From Notamacropus eugenii (lineage: Eukaryota > Chordata > Mammalia > Diprotodontia > Macropodidae), in NCBI RefSeq assembly GCF_028372415.1, contig NC_092879.1, positions 93,086,741-93,150,740 on the forward strand: a DNA stretch of 64,000 bases, read 5' to 3'. The notes beneath the pieces are model-generated. The model ran no database searches. It had not been told where the DNA came from and saw only the letters and a list, made by a program, of their open reading frames with translations. A program made the position numbers and the translations under genes. This document shows, one piece after another, positions 54,311-64,000 of the stretch; positions within the stretch are counted from its first letter, which is position 1; each line of letters begins with the position of its first letter.

Positions 54311-57029
54311 GACTACAAAGAAGTAACTCACGGTGAATTCTGCACCCAGAGGCCACAGAACATTGGAGCGAGGGAGATTTCTGTTCCGGAGAGACCTGCA
54401 AACCTCTCGTAAAAGGTCCTTCGTGCTGCGGACTGGGCGCCGGGACTGGGAGCTGAGTACAGCCCTGCCGTGGCCGCGGCACCGAGAGGAACAGATCCGA
54501 GCGGGCTTCAGGGACGGGATCTCCAGCGGCCGCACAAGTACCTCCACCCACAGGTGACGGGGGTCTGTGAGAGAGTCCCTTTGGAGGGTCGAGGGGGGAG
54601 TGGGGTGCCCCCATGGCTCGGTCCCCCTCGGGAGACAGAAGCTGAGGGGCAGCGGCAGACCAGGGCTCTCCAAGCAGGCAGGAGCCTGGATCCATTGTTG
54701 AAGGTCTGTGCATAAACTCCCTGAGGGAACTGAGCCTGAGAGGCAGCCCTGCCCTCACCTGAGCATCTGAATTTAATCTCACACTGAATAGCAGCCCTGC
54801 CCCCCACCAAAAGCCCTGAGGCTGGAAGCAGCATTTGAATCTCAGACCCCAAACACTGGCTGGGAGGATCAGGAGGTGAGGTGGGTGTGAGGAAAATATT
54901 CAGAGGTCGTCACTGGCTGGGAAAATGCCCAGAAAAGGGAAAAGAAATAAGACTATAGAAGGTTACTTTCTTGGTGAACAGGCATTTCCTCCCTTCCTTT
55001 CTGATGAGGAAGAACAATGCTTACCATCAGGCAAAGACACAGAAATCAAGGCTTCTGTGTCCCAGCCCACTCAATGGGCTCAGGCCATGGAAGAGCTCAA
55101 AAAGAATTTTGAAAATCAAGTTAGAGAGGTGGAGGAAAAGCTGGGAAGAGAAATGAGAGACATGAAGTCAAAGCATGAACAGCAAATCAGCTCCCTGCTA
55201 AAGGAGACCCAAAAAAATGTTGAAGAAAATAACACCTTGAAAACTAGCCTAATTCAATTGGCAAAAGAGGTTCAAAAAGCCAATGAGGAGAAGAATGCTT
55301 TCAAAAGCAGAATTAGCCAAATGGAAAAGGAGATTCAAAAGCTCACTGAAGAAAATAGTTCTTTCAAAATTAGAATGGCACAGATGGAGGCTAAGGACTT
55401 TATGAGAAAGCAAGAAATCACAGAACAAAGCCAGAGGAATGGAAAAATGGAAGATAATGTGAAATATCTCATTGGAAAAACAACTGACCTTGAAAATAGA
55501 TCCAGGAGAGATAATTTAAAAATGATGGGACTACCTGAAAGCCATGATCAAAAGAAGAGCCTAGACATCATCTTTCATGATCAAGGAAAACTGCCCTGAG
55601 ATTCTAGAACCAGAGGGCAAAATAAATATTCAAGGAATCCACAGAACACCGCCTGAAAGAGATCCAAAAAGAGAAACTCCTAGGAACATTGTGGCCAAAT
55701 TCCAGAACTCCCAGGTGAAAGAGAAAATATTGCAAGCAGCTAGAAAGAAACAATTCAAGTATTGTGGAAATACAATCAGGATAACACAAGATCTAGCAGC
55801 TTCTACATTAAGGGATCGAAGGGCATGGAATAGGATATTCCAGAAGTCAAAGGAACTAGGACTAAAACCAAGAATCACCTACCCAGCAAAACTGAGTATA
55901 ATACTTCAGGGGAAAAATTGGTCTTTCAACGAAATAGAGGATTTTCAAGCATTCTTGATGAAAAGACCAGAACTGAAAAGAAAATTTGACTTCCAAACAC
56001 AAGAATGAAGAGAACCATGAAAAGGTGAACAGCAAAGAGAAGTCATAAGGGACTTACTAAAGTTGAACTGTTTACATTCCTACATGGAAAGACAATATTT
56101 GTAACTCTTGAAACATTTCAGTATCTGAGTACTGGGTGGGATTACACACACACACATGCACACACGCACACACACATAGAGACAGAGTGCACAGAGTGAA
56201 TTGAAGAGGATGGGATCATATCTTAAAAAAAAATGAAATCAAGCAGTGAGAGAGAGAGATATTGGGAGGAGAAAGGGAGAATTGAATGGGGCAAATTATC
56301 TCTCATAAAAGAGGCAAGCAAAAGACTCATTAGTGGAGGGATAAAGAGGGGAGGTGAGAGAAAAACATGAAGTCTACTCTCATCACATTCCACTAAAGGA
56401 AAGAATAAAATGCCTACTCATTTTGGTATGAAAACCTATCTTACAATACAGGAAAGTGGAGGATAAGGGGATAAGCAGAGTGGGGGGGGATGATAGAAGG
56501 GAGGGCATGGGGAGGAGAGTGCAATTTGAGGTCAACACTCATGGGGAGGGATAGGATCAAAAGAGAATAGAAGTAATGGGGGACAGGATAGGATGGAGGG
56601 AAATATAGTTAGTCCTATACAACACAACTATTATGGAAGTCATTTGCAAAACTACACAGATTTGGCCTATATTGAATTGCTTGCCTTCCAAAGGGAAGGG
56701 GTGGAGAGGGAGGGAGGTAAAGAAGTTGGAACTCAAAGTGTTAGGATCAACTGTAATGTTCTTACCACTAGGAAATAAGAAATACAGGTAAAGGGGTAAA
56801 GAAAGCTATCTGGCCCTACAGGACAAAAGAGAAGAAAGAGACAAGGGCAGAGAGGGATGATAGAAGAGAGAGCAGATTGGTCATAGGGGCAATTAGAATG
56901 CTTGGCGTTTGGGGGGGGGAGGGGAGAAAAGGGGAGAAAATTTGTAACCCAAAATTTTGTGAAAATGAATGTTAAAAGCTAAATAAAAAAAAAAAAGTAG
57001 TATCTAAAAAAAAAAAAAAAAAAAAAAAA
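54311..57029 (+). mobile_element. HAL1-type LINE, copy 3 (inner), opposite orientation
   Basis: A 2.72-kb plus-strand HAL1 is inserted near the end of copy 4 ORF1. The duplication 'aagaatgcttgaaagt' is perfect over 16 bp (54,295-54,310 and 57,030-57,045). The 5' end is slightly truncated, starting inside the 5' UTR. ORF1 is at 54,925-56,008, the 3' region has a (CA)n-like stretch at 56,144-56,175, and the tail is a long A run (57,006-57,029) preceded by 'aaagtagtatct'. The long pure poly-A and perfect duplication suggest that this is the youngest HAL1 here. Confidence 0.93.
54925..56008 (+). pseudogene. HAL1 copy 3 ORF1 (one frameshift)
   Basis: The N-terminal frame 54,925-55,599 (MPRKGKRNK..., coiled coil, DNLKMMGLPESHDQKKSLDI) ends shortly after DIIFH. 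The C-terminal frame 55,577-56,008 resumes with IKENCPEILEPEGKINIQGI and runs to FDFQTQE. Compared with copies 2 and 4, five bases are missing near 55,580 ('catgatcaagg' where they have 'catgaaattatcaagg'). Otherwise nearly identical to copy 2. Confidence 0.9.
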
Positions 57030-57031
57030 AA

Positions 57032-58060
57032 GAATGCTTGAAAGTCCTCTATTTCATTGAAAGACCAATTTTTCCCCTGAAGTATTATATTCAGTTTTGC
57101 TGGGTAGGTGATTCTTGGTTTTAGTCCTAGTTCCTTTGACTTCTGGAATATCCTATTCCATGCCCTTCGATCCCTTAATGTAGAAGCTGCTAGATCTTGT
57201 GTTATCCTGATTGTATTTCCACAATACTTGAATTGTTTCTTTCTAGCTGCTTGCAATATTTTCTCCTTGACCTGGGAACTCTGGAATTTGGCCACAATGT
57301 TCCTAGGAGTTTCTCTTTTTGGATCTCTTTCAGGTGGTGTTCTGTGGATTCCTTGAAGACTTATTTTGCCCTGTGGTTCTAGAATCTCAGGGCAGTTTTC
57401 CTTGATAATTTCATGAAAGATGATGTCTAGGCTCTTCTTTTGATCATGGCTTTCAGGTAGTCCCATCATTTTTAAATTGTCTCTCCTGGATCTATTTTCC
57501 AGGTCAGTTGTTTTTCCAATGAGATATTTCACATTATCTTCCATTTTTCCATTCTTCTGGCTTTGTTCTGTGATATCTTGCTTTCTCATAAAGTCCTTAG
57601 CCTCCATCTGTGCCATTCTAGTTTTGAAAGAACTATTTTCTTCAGTGAGCTTTTGAATCTCCTTTTCCATTTGGCTAATTCTGCTTTTGAAAGCATTCTT
57701 CTCCTCATTGGCTTTTTGAGCCTCTTTTGCCAATTGAGTTAGGCTAGTTTTCAAGGTGTTATTTTCTTCAACATTTTTTTGGGTCTCCTTTAGCAGGGAG
57801 CTGATTTGCTGTTCATGCTTTGACTTCATGTCTCTCATTTCTCTTCCCAGCTTTTCCTCCACCTCTCTAACTTGATTTTCAAAATTCCTTTTGAGCTCTT
57901 CCATGGCCTGAGCCCATTGGGTGGGCTGGGATACAGAAGCCTTGACTTCTGTGTCTTTGCCTGATGGTAAGCATTGTTCTTCCTCATCAGAAAGGAAGGG
58001 AGGAAATGCCTGTTCTCCCAGAAAGTAGCCTTCAATAGTTTTATTTCTTTTCCCTTTTCT
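57032..58060 (-). pseudogene. HAL1 copy 4 ORF1, interrupted by copy 3
   Basis: Starts MPRKGKRNKTIEGYFLGEQA at 58,060 and stays in frame through the coiled coil, RRM and C-terminal domain to DFQAF at the insertion point. The frame then runs into the poly-A/T of the inserted element. The missing last residues (LMKRPELERKFDFQTQE) lie at 54,243-54,300. Apart from the insertion I see no break. Confidence 0.88.
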
Positions 58061-58741
58061 GGGCATTCTCCCCAGCCAGTGACTTGACCTCTGAATATTC
58101 TCCACACCCACCTCGCCTCCTGGTCCTCCCAGCCAGCGTTTGGGGTCTGAGATTCAAATGCTGCTTCCAGCCTTAGGGCTTTTGGTGGGGGGCAGGGCTG
58201 CTATTCAGTGTGAGAATTAAGTTCAGATGGTCAGGTAGGGGCAGGGCCACCTCTCAGGCTCAGTTCCCTCAGGGGGTTTATGCACAGACCTTCCACAATG
58301 GATCCAGGCTCCTGCCCCCTTGGGGAGCCCCTGTCTGCAGCCACCTCTCAGCTTCTACCTCCTGGGGGGGCCCAAATCATGGGGGCACCCCACTCCACTC
58401 TCGACCCGCCAAAGAGATTCTCTCACCGACCCCCGTCACCTGTGGGCGGAGGGACTTGTGTGGCTGCTGGAGATCCTGTCCCCGAAGCCCGCTCGGATCT
58501 TTTCCTCTCAGTGCCGCGGCCGCGGTAGGGCTGCCCTCAGTTCCCAGACCCGGCGCCCAGTCCACAGCGTGAAGGACCCCCCGCGAGAGGTTTGCAGGTC
58601 TCTCCGGAACAGAAATCTCCCTCGCTCCAATGTTCTGTGGCCTCTGGGTGTAGAATTCGCCGTGAGTTGCTCCCCTGTAGCCGTTCTATGGGTTGTGGGT
58701 TCAGAGCTATGTGTATGTGCGTCTTTCTACCCACATCTGTC

Positions 58742-59309
58742 AATCTTAGCTCTGACTTCTCATCAATGTGGCGTAATCTTGTGATAGTCGAATTAACTTA
58801 CCTTTGTAGCTTAAGGCTTTGTTCTTGGCTACTTGCAAAATTTGCTATTTACATTGACATTCTGGAAGTTACATGTTTGAGAATTTCGAGTATGTCATCT
58901 TTTCTCTCTTTACAATCCCAAATAAATCAATTAATACTTTATCACTTTTAACAGATCTTGAACAATTTTCTTATTGCTACAGGATAATATTCAGGCTTTT
59001 TAATTCATCATGCTTTTTCTGGGAGATCTGTGATCCTTATATTTGAATATCCTGCCTTCAGGGTCATTTGCTTTGGCTTGTATCAAAATCATGTGTTCTT
59101 TTAAAGTTGTTGTCTTTGCGTTTTTCTTTTTCTGCATTTTTGAGTTCCTTGGCTGTCATTTTTTTTATAAGAGCATCTACTACTTTGTAGACTCATCTGT
59201 GGTATGTTTTAAGTTGTCCACTCTGCTGTTTGTCTTATTTACTTCTCCTTTGAGAGCTTTGATTTCCTATCTAATTTCCATCCTAATACCATCTTTTAAA
59301 AATTTTAAA
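58742..59309 (-). mobile_element. Probable old L1 ORF1-region remnant
   Basis: 'gttcttggctacttgcaaaattt', 'acattctggaagttacatgt' and 'ggagatctgtgatccttatattt' have the layout of antisense L1 ORF1 but are heavily worn. It may be the other half of the L1 relic at 51,050-51,372, separated by the LTR element and the HAL1 pair. Confidence 0.45.
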
Positions 59310-59440
59310 TAGAGCACCAGCCCTGGAGTCAGGAGGACCTGAGTTGAGATCTCACCTCAGACACTTGGCACTCACTAGCTGTGTGACCTTGGGCAAGTCA
59401 CTTAACCCCAATTGCCTTGCCTTTCCCCCTCCAAAAAAAT
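59310..59440 (+). repeat. tRNA-headed SINE, 5'-truncated, recent-looking
   Basis: Starts within 'agagcaccagccctggagtcagg', then 'cctcagacacttggcac', 'ctagctgtgtgaccttgggc', 'aagtcacttaaccccaattg' and an A-rich tail. Little diverged. The tail wording is the basis for the tentative Australian-marsupial reading. Confidence 0.8.
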
Positions 59441-59444
59441 GTTT

Positions 59445-59820
59445 CATTTATCTGTTTGAAAGCATTTGGGTCTGTAGTGTTACATGATCTCTGAACAATT
59501 CTCAGAATTTTTCTTGCTTTCCCCTGGAAGGTTTTTGGTTTCTTTTGTGTTGTAGTATCATACTTCTTTATTGTGCTGTGCTCTTTTCAGTTTTTCCTAA
59601 GTTTTCTTCCTGTCTTTGTAACTGTTGTAACTGTTTTGTCACTGTTGATTTCTATAGGACCTTGACTGACACCTGATCATTTTTCCTCCTGCTTTCTTGC
59701 TTCCCGGATAGTTGTTTGCTGGTTTGTCTCCTCACCTTTTGGTCTTTTCTTGTTCCATTCTTGGCAAACACCTTTTCTTTTGTATGGACCCAAGACTTTT
59801 TGGCCCTAAACTCCAGTCCA
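59445..59820. other. Pyrimidine-rich stretch without recognised features
   Basis: T/C-rich. It could be more of the L1 relic flanking the SINE, but no block could be matched. Confidence 0.3.
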
Positions 59821-59824
59821 GTCA

Positions 59825-59910
59825 ACATTGATTAAGCATCTACTGCATGCTGGGGACACAGTACATAAAAACGTCCCTGCCCTCAATGAGCTTACAACCT
59901 AAAGGATGAA
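59825..59910 (+). repeat. Ancient interspersed repeat, 'taagcatctactgcatgctgg' class
   Basis: 'catctactgcatgctggggac' is followed by 'cctgccctcaatgagcttacaac'. Same class as 26,290 and 46,220. Confidence 0.5.
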
Positions 59911-61055
59911 AGCAAGTGGGCTGGGGGAGGGTACCCAGCGTGGGGGCATCTTGTTCTGTGGCGTTAAAACGAGGCATGACATCAGATGCAAAGTGAAGCG
60001 ATCTAAGTCAGGTTGTGCCCTGTGTCAAGGAGGGCATTGGACATGCCAGTTTGGTGCTCTCCTCTCCAGGTCTTTAAACAGAGGGACGAGGAGGCCGAGA
60101 GAGGTGGTGGCAGTCAAGGTTGGAGAGATTAGAAGTGATGGGATGGGGAGCAGCAGATACAAGGCAGAGCGACTCCTCAGTCAGGTGGTCTGAACGCTCT
60201 AGGTTTGTGGACCCCTTCCCTGCAGGCAGTTGTATCTACTTTCTGTTATTTAGCTGGATAGGATCGGTGTTTTATGCCCTTTACATGGTGAGGAGGGATT
60301 CACTCCAAGTTGTTGCTGTTTAGGTAGAGACTGCTGCATTGGGAGGTGGAAAGGTAAGCCTTGCAGATTGTTCTGGAGGGATATGGCAGGCAGGGCTGAT
60401 GGGAGCTTTACATAGTTTAGGTCTCTGCTGTTTCAGAAACTGCTTTTGTCATCTTGTTGTTGCAGCTTTAATTAATCAAGACTTGGCACATTTCTTGTTT
60501 GGAGATGGGGAGAATTGTTTTAAAAACAACTACTCTGCTGTTTTGCCAGTTGTGATCTTGGCTGTTGCTGTTGTTATGGAGAGTCAGTGTTCAAGTTCAC
60601 CCTCAAATGTATGGGGCTGTGACCCTAGGAAAGTCACGTAACCTCTCAGTGCCTCAAAGAGCTCTTTAAGACTATTCCTTAGAGAGAAGGTGCTTTCTTC
60701 GTTGGTAGAGGGAGTTTCTTACCCTAATGAAATCTCAGGTGTTGTCTAACATAGAAACTGGGTCTGTAACACCATTTCTTTTCTTCTTTTTTAAGTTCTC
60801 CATCTTTACTGCTATACAAGCACCTCTGATAAGAGACGTCATTTAAAAGACAATTTCAGTATAGTAGCAGCAAAAATATAACTGTAAGGTGTACCATTTG
60901 TACATTGTTCTCATCTTTTATTAACTTGATAATAAATATTACTGTGTTAAATAGCCTGGTTAACTACTGTTCATGGCTCATCTTAAATACCAACAAGTTG
61001 TTTATGGTGAAGATAGAAAACTCTGGCTGCAAGATTTTGTTTTCTGTTTTTCTTA
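59910..61055. other. Stretch without recognised features
   Basis: A short MIR-like phrase is at 60,610-60,660. Open frames at 59,906-60,193 and 60,339-60,641 match nothing I know. Confidence 0.3.
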
Positions 61056-61058
61056 CAG

Positions 61059-61123
61059 GTGTTCTTGCGGCCCTAGTCAAAGCAAGTCAGCCCCAGACGC
61101 TGAGGTCTCCACCATTCTACAAG
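61059..61123 (+). other. Candidate internal exon (unassigned)
   Basis: A 65-bp segment lies between a strong acceptor (T/C-rich run ending ttcttacag, AG at 61,057-61,058) and a GTGTGT donor (61,124). Two of the three frames are open. It matches no protein I recognise. It could be chance or an exon of a non-coding transcript. Confidence 0.2.
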
Positions 61124-61129
61124 GTGTGT

Positions 61130-61685
61130 AACACCATTTCTGACTTACCTCTAGTAGAATGCCCCAAAGAGTGTCCCTTCATCCAGTTTTTGATAATTAC
61201 TTAGATTAAGAGGTAGAGGGGCATACTTATCAAATTTATATGTTGGTGACATGTTGGTGACAAGATCCAAGAGAGATTGTAAAGCTAGAATAGTGGGACG
61301 AATCTAAGATGGAGATAGTTTAATAGGGGAACAATGTAAAGTCATCAGTACAGACGAAGGGAAGCATGACTAGGCAGCAGTTCACGTGTAAAAGTCTGGA
61401 GGTTTCTGTGGATTGCAGGCTCACAGTTGGGGGTTGAGGGGAGGCAAAGCAGCTCTTAGCCTGCCTTCAGAGCCTGGAGAGTCCAGAACTAGGAAACGGA
61501 TAATTCGGTTATACCCTCCCCTGGTCACAGTTCAGGTAGAGCAGGGCTTCTTAAGCCCCATATAGGGGAACAACCCACAGTTTAAGAGGCACTGAGGAAT
61601 GTTGTGTTCAGCTGAGGAACTACATCTTAAGGGCACTTGACAAGATGGAGTGCATCACTGTGAGCGTGGGGACTGATTAAAAACT
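61130..61685. other. Stretch mostly without recognised features
   Basis: A small palindrome-like piece ('gcttcttaagcccc' against 'gtttaagaggcact', 61,545-61,605) may be a MITE remnant. Confidence 0.3.
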
Positions 61686-61689
61686 AGCT

Positions 61690-61860
61690 GCTTATCCTGG
61701 AGAACACAATGGCTTTCTTTAAGGGCTGTTATATAAGAAGGAATTTGATTTGTTCTGCTTGGCCCAGTGGGTTTAGGTTTGATATAAGGAAAAATTTCCT
61801 AGAAATTAGAACAATCCCAAAGTGAGATGGGTTGCCTTGAGGTCATAGGTCATCAAGTTA
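61690..61860 (-). repeat. CR1/L3-type LINE 3' fragment
   Basis: 'ggaaaaatttcctagaaattag', 'caatcccaaagtgagatgg' and 'gttgccttgaggtcatagg' correspond to the antisense 3' region of CR1/L3. Confidence 0.55.
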
Positions 61861-62039
61861 GAGCTGGATGGGACCTCAGAAGCCTGCCCAGGGAGGTAGG
61901 GTGGGTTCTCTCCCACTGACATGGCAGAGGATGGATTGTTTCGGGAATGTCATTGAGTTATGTCAAGCTTACCTTGAGTCATGAGCTTCATTAGATATCT
62001 TCTGAGATGCCTTCCAAGACCGAGAGTCTATTAATCTTA

Positions 62040-62165
62040 TGTCTGCTCCCTAATACTCTGACCTTGGGTGGGTCACTTCCTCTCTCTGGGTTCTAGTTTC
62101 CTCATTTATAAAAAGAGTGGACTGGGCTAGATGAACTCTGGAGTCTCTTCCTGCCATGGCTTAGG
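62040..62165 (+). repeat. MIR-like fragment
   Basis: 'gaccttgggtgggtcacttcc', 'ctagtttcctcatttataaa' and 'ctagatgaactctggagtctc' follow MIR order. Confidence 0.6.
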
Positions 62166-62169
62166 TCCA

Positions 62170-62990
62170 GAATAATTTTCCTGTCACCTCCAGCAGCATG
62201 TTTCTTAGGTTCTTCATCAGGGAATGTGTTGGAGCTGCTGACCCTTACATTTTCAACGTGAACTTTTACACCTCAGAATTCAGCAAATGCTACAGATCAG
62301 GGCTTTGATTTTCTGCTTTGTTGATTGTCTAGACTTGAGTGATCGAGAAAGTATTAATAATATATTTCAAAGTGAAAAATATCTCATGGGTACTTTTCTC
62401 CCCCAGTCCTGGTTGTTTAGCATTTATCAGTGATCCCCTGAAGTTACTATAATAGACCATCAACTTAAAGGAAGTGAGAAGTTGCCCACATGACCTGGAC
62501 AATATAAACAACAAAGCCTGACATTTCCTGAATTACTCACATCATCTGAGATTTCTGTAAAGATGAAAGTGTTATCGCTGGCGTTTGTTAATCCAGTAGA
62601 AACGGCCACGTAGACTTGGCCAAAGAGGGCTTGGCAATGAAGGTTTAGTCTCACGGAATCTTAGAGTTGGGTTAGGAATCTCTCTCTTTTTTTTTTAAGG
62701 AATCTCTTTTGTAACATCTTTGACCTGCCTTTATCCATTGATGCTGACATATCATGCATGTCTTCTCTTATGTTGAATATATATTGTATAAATTATGTTA
62801 ATTATGGGGCTTTCAGAGCTCTACTTAAATGTTCAGTGAATGGTAACTAACAATACGGCCCATCTCATTACTCTGTGACTGATCAAAGACAAACACAAAG
62901 CATTCTGCTGGAGGACCACAGACTGTTCACGTATTAGTAAACACAAGCTATATACCAAGTAAGTGCACAGTGATGGGATGAGGAGATACT
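62170..62990. other. Stretch without recognised features
   Basis: No named repeat or gene. This would be the direction of the human neighbour DOCK11, but no exon of it was found. Confidence 0.3.
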
Positions 62991-62999
62991 AACAACTGG

Positions 63000-63214
63000 G
63001 GGTATTGGGAAAGGTCCTTTTATGGAGGTGACATTGGAATTGAGCCTTGAAGGGAGCTATGAGTTCTAGAGGGAAAGCATCCAAGTCATAGGAGACAGCC
63101 AGTGGAAGGAAGAATAATGTGTAAGCCTAGAAAAGCAAACTGAAGTCAGATTGTGAAAGGCTTGAAATGTAAAGACAATGGGGAGCCACTGCAGGTTCTT
63201 GAGCAAAAAAAAAG
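63000..63214 (-). repeat. LINE-2 ORF2 relic, left part
   Basis: Antisense L2 blocks 'gacattggaattgagccttgaagg', 'attgtgaaaggcttgaaatg', 'atggggagccactgcaggtt' and 'gccatggttaggcctgcc'. It resumes at 63,676. Confidence 0.6.
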
Positions 63215-63675
63215 ATGCCATGGTTAGGCCTGCCCTTTAGGAATATCAAATTTGCAGTTGTTTCCTTTTCAAAGCCCTTTGGAACCTGGTCCCTACATAT
63301 GTTTCCAATCTTCTTCAGCCTTACTTCCCTCCATGTGACACTAGCCTGGCCCACTTGCTGTTCCTTGAACATGACACTTTATGTCTCAGCTCTGAACATC
63401 TTCACTGCTTGTCCATTATGCCTGGAATGCTCTCCTTCCTCATCGACACCTCCTGGTTTCCCTGGCTTTCTTCAAGTCTCACCTTCTGCAAGAAGCCTTG
63501 TCTGGTTCCCTTAACCTTAGTGCCTTCCCTGTGAGATTATCTCCAGTTTATCCTATGTATGTATTTGTTTGCATGTTGTCTCCCCCAGTAGACTGGACTA
63601 GTTTGTTGCCTTTCTTTGTATCTTGGACAATGTGTCTGGCACCTAGGCCCTTAGTAAATGCTAGTTGACCACTTG
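63215..63675 (+). repeat. LINE-2 3' end inserted in another LINE-2
   Basis: 'attatgcctggaatgctctcc', 'tggctttcttcaagtctcacc', 'cagtagactggactagtttg' and 'tggcacctaggcccttagtaa' are the L2 3' end in order. Worn flanks 'ttgcagttgt' (63,251) and 'ttgcaactgt' (63,674) could be its target duplication. Confidence 0.65.
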
Positions 63676-63850
63676 CAACTGTGCGGAGGATGTACTGGAG
63701 AGAGGGGATGTGGGGTAGACCCCAATTAGAAGGCTCTTATGATAGTCCAACTGAGAGATGGTGAGGCCTGGACTAGGGTGGGAGTGGTGTGAATTGGGAG
63801 AAGTGGACAGAGAGATGGAAGAGATGGTGAAGTTCTCCTTAATATTGAGC
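63676..63850 (-). repeat. LINE-2 ORF2 relic, right part
   Basis: 'gtgcggaggatgtactggag', 'aattagaaggctcttatgatag' and 'ctggactagggtgggagtgg' are antisense L2 blocks. The minus frame keeps TPTLVQASPSLSWTIIRAF, matching the L2 TLVQAIISSRLDYCNSLL block. Confidence 0.6.
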
Positions 63851-64000
63851 TTTCATCTGCCACCTTGTCGTTTCTGTCATTTTGTCTTCTGTTCTCAGGA
63901 ATTACACAGATGCATATGATTCCTCTTGGACATGATAGCCCTTTAATAAAGACAGTTGTAATCCTGATGCCCACCCAGACACTGTGGGAAAAGGGAAGTC

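Larger units (their letters stand above)
53274..58731 (-). mobile_element. HAL1-type LINE, copy 4 (outer), split by copy 3
   Basis: The two parts (53,274-54,310 and 57,046-58,731) are minus-strand HAL1. They are bounded by 'cacatctgtc' (53,264-53,273 and 58,732-58,741), a perfect 10-bp duplication at the edge of the 3' LTR. The right part holds the 5' UTR and most of ORF1 (start 58,060). The left part holds the last ORF1 codons (ending FDFQTQE), the 3' region and the tail. The extreme 5' terminus is missing a little. ORF1 was open up to the interruption. Confidence 0.9.

Noticed and set aside
62541-62554. A 14-bp minus-strand microexon between ctttcatctttacag and GTGAGT
   Set aside because: The splice signals look good, but so short a segment cannot be tested by eye, no neighbouring exon was found, and no gene match exists.
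59900-64000. Exons of DOCK11, the upstream neighbour in human
   Set aside because: No minus-strand text resembled the DOCK11 C-terminus. The gene may begin further right or not be adjacent in this species.

Overview
The window reads as mammalian nuclear DNA and, by its repeats, marsupial. It holds tRNA-headed and MIR-like CORE-SINEs, LINE-2 and CR1/L3 relics, several ages of L1, and an ORF1-only LINE of the 'half-L1' (HAL1) type. One late SINE tail (about 59,310) looks more Australian-marsupial than opossum-like to me. That rests on memory and is tentative. There are no prokaryotic features.

Only one host gene is firmly recognised: IL13RA1 (interleukin-13 receptor alpha 1) on the minus strand. 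Exon 1 (signal peptide, 11,979-12,054) lies in a GC- and CpG-rich promoter island (about 11,580-12,690). Exon 2 (first fibronectin-III-like domain, 6,509-6,645) has matching splice phase. The rest of the gene must lie to the left of base 1. In human the next gene upstream is DOCK11, but I found no DOCK11 exon here.

Layout: 1-6.5 kb, intron 2 of IL13RA1 with L2, CR1 and an old L1; 6.6-12.0 kb, intron 1 with SINEs and L2; 11.6-12.7 kb, promoter island; 12.9-13.7 kb, a SINE split by a solo-LTR fossil; 16.3-17.5 kb, a hAT DNA transposon relic; 18.1-22.7 kb, old L1 sequence split by HAL1 copy 1; 26.4-35.2 kb, an old near-complete L1 that has received HAL1 copy 2, a SINE, a younger L1 tail and a hAT MITE; 38.68-45.25 kb, a full-length L1 with both reading frames open and a perfect 14-bp target duplication; 46.7-51.4 kb, old L1 and L2 pieces, a (TA)n/(TG)n tract and a hAT MITE; 51.38-53.27 kb, a small two-LTR retrovirus-like fossil; 53.27-58.73 kb, one HAL1 inserted inside another in opposite orientation; 59-64 kb, sparse old repeats and otherwise unrecognised sequence.

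The main interest is a family history of LINEs caught at several stages: an apparently complete L1, and four copies of a 2.7-2.9 kb derivative that keeps the L1 5' UTR, ORF1 and tail but lacks ORF2. Each copy has recoverable target duplications, and a nested pair forms a kilobase-scale inverted repeat. An L1 such as the intact one could have supplied reverse transcriptase to mobilise HAL1 and the SINEs; this is inference from LINE biology.
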